Assembly: GCA_012521525.1 (NCBI GenBank)
Contig: JAAYMG010000292.1
Coordinates: 1 to 13,376, forward strand
Direction: 5' to 3'
Length of the DNA stretch: 13,376 bases
From: Clostridiales bacterium
GTDB lineage: Bacteria > Bacillota > Clostridia > Oscillospirales > JAAYOS01
In this document: positions 12,844-13,376 of the stretch, in pieces
Position numbering within the stretch: the first letter of the stretch is position 1
Layout of the letters: the number at the start of each line of letters is the position of its first letter
Program-made: the position numbers and the translations under genes
The notes under the pieces: model-generated
Database searches by the model: none
What the model saw: only the letters and a program-made list of their open reading frames with translations
Told to the model about the DNA's origin: nothing

Positions 12844-13376
12844 TTATAACTTTCCAAGCAACTCATTGAACCATTTTTCGGCAAGGGAGATCCTTTCGGA
12901 AATATCATCCAATGAAGCTATCTGAGCAAAGTATTCAAGTTTATTGATTTCCTCTTTTGGAATGTGTTGCGATATGTGTATCAGATAATGATCCGCATGT
13001 GCAGGAGTGTATATCAACCTCAACATATCAACAAGAGGCTCCAGGACATAACGGTTATAATATGCATAAGCTTCCAGGTAATGTCCTCTGAGAACATATT
13101 TCCTGACTCTTGAAAGCTGGCTGTATCGGTATTTGCACTCTTCCAGCCGTTCAGCGCTCCATCCCTCATACTTGGAAGGGTCCGGTTCGACAAATCTCAA
13201 AACATTCGCCTTGTCAAACAAAACCTTTACCCTTTCTATCATATCGCTCTTTACGAACTCGCTCTCGCCTGACGGGCGGCTGTGGAGCTGCCAGCAAAAG
13301 TCGATCATCAGGTACTCCGAAGAACCTTTCAGATGATAGATCCGCTGGCGGATCTTCGGATGGCTGTGTTTTACCA
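12844..13376 (-). CDS. Partial protein resembling the C-terminal helical part of a nucleotidyltransferase
   Basis: The minus-strand frame stays open to the right edge, so the start lies outside and at least 176 residues are visible (VKHSHPKIRQRIYHLKG onward). An internal ATG at 13308 is probably not the start, because the frame continues upstream with coding-like sequence. The visible part is mostly helical. It includes YVLRGHYLEAYAYYNRYV, LVDMLRLIYTPAHADHYL and HISQHIPKEEINKLE, and ends WFNELLGKL. This arrangement resembles the C-terminal helical region of aminoglycoside-type or MNT-like nucleotidyltransferases found in gut Clostridia, where the catalytic GS and DxD motifs lie in the N-terminal half, here missing. 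The family call is tentative and no substrate can be stated. Confidence 0.6.
   Translation of the reverse strand, partial: VKHSHPKIRQRIYHLKGSSEYLMIDFCWQLHSRPSGESEFVKSDMIERVKVLFDKANVLRFVEPDPSKYEGWSAERLEECKYRYSQLSRVRKYVLRGHYLEAYAYYNRYVLEPLVDMLRLIYTPAHADHYLIHISQHIPKEEINKLEYFAQIASLDDISERISLAEKWFNELLGKL

Noticed and set aside
13338..13355. Perfect eight-pair inverted repeat AGATCCGC-TG-GCGGATCT near the right edge
   Set aside because: It lies within the open frame of the partial protein and is explained by codons for KIRQRI; it is probably coincidental.

Overview
The window looks like chromosomal DNA of an anaerobic Gram-positive bacterium of the class Clostridia (Lachnospiraceae-like or a related gut or rumen lineage). 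This is inferred from the gene set, not from a database search: an MBOAT plus DHHW acetylation pair, a DUF815 ATPase with a long N-terminal extension, a lipoprotein cyclophilin, feoA-feoB without feoC, a meso-diaminopimelate dehydrogenase, strong AGGAGG-type ribosome binding sites and classical TTGACA/TATAAT promoters. The stretch is mostly ordinary core and accessory chromosome. I see no prophage, CRISPR array, intact transposase or tRNA gene.

Layout. (1) 1-480 has no protein gene. It carries the promoter and 5' leader of a minus-strand transcript whose gene lies off the left edge. The leader is highly structured and ends in a terminator-like hairpin, so it resembles a riboswitch or attenuator of a class I could not identify. 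(2) 496-3494 (+) is a two-gene operon for O-acetylation of a cell-surface polysaccharide: a membrane-bound O-acyltransferase and a DHHW/AlgX-like partner. (3) 3666-5321 (+) is a trans-translation neighbourhood: smpB, a lipoprotein cyclophilin-type prolyl isomerase and tmRNA (ssrA), followed by a strong terminator. (4) 5413-7214 holds an AraC-type regulator with a C-terminal effector-binding domain. It is bracketed by two near-identical stem-loops in direct orientation. (5) 7217-7468 looks like a decayed gene fragment. (6) 7486-9960 (+) is the ferrous-iron uptake locus feoA-feoB, with two matching palindromic operators, one before each gene. (7) 9961-10154 holds a GC-rich palindromic repeat between convergent genes. 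(8) 10155-11468 (-) is a DUF815 AAA+ ATPase. (9) 11788-12663 (+) is a short-form meso-DAP dehydrogenase. (10) 12844 to the right edge (-) is the C-terminal part of a protein resembling the helical domain of nucleotidyltransferases.

How the genes work together. SmpB and tmRNA are partners in rescuing stalled ribosomes. The acyltransferase and DHHW protein are expected to cooperate in moving acetyl groups across the membrane onto an exported glycan. FeoA and FeoB form the Fe(II) importer, very probably repressed by a metal-dependent regulator at the two AGTTAGA-N4-TCTAACT sites. The remaining genes are functionally independent. The observations most worth following are the unidentified minus-strand leader RNA, the second in-frame start with a perfect ribosome binding site in the cyclophilin gene, the duplicated stem-loop around the AraC gene, and the paired feo operators.
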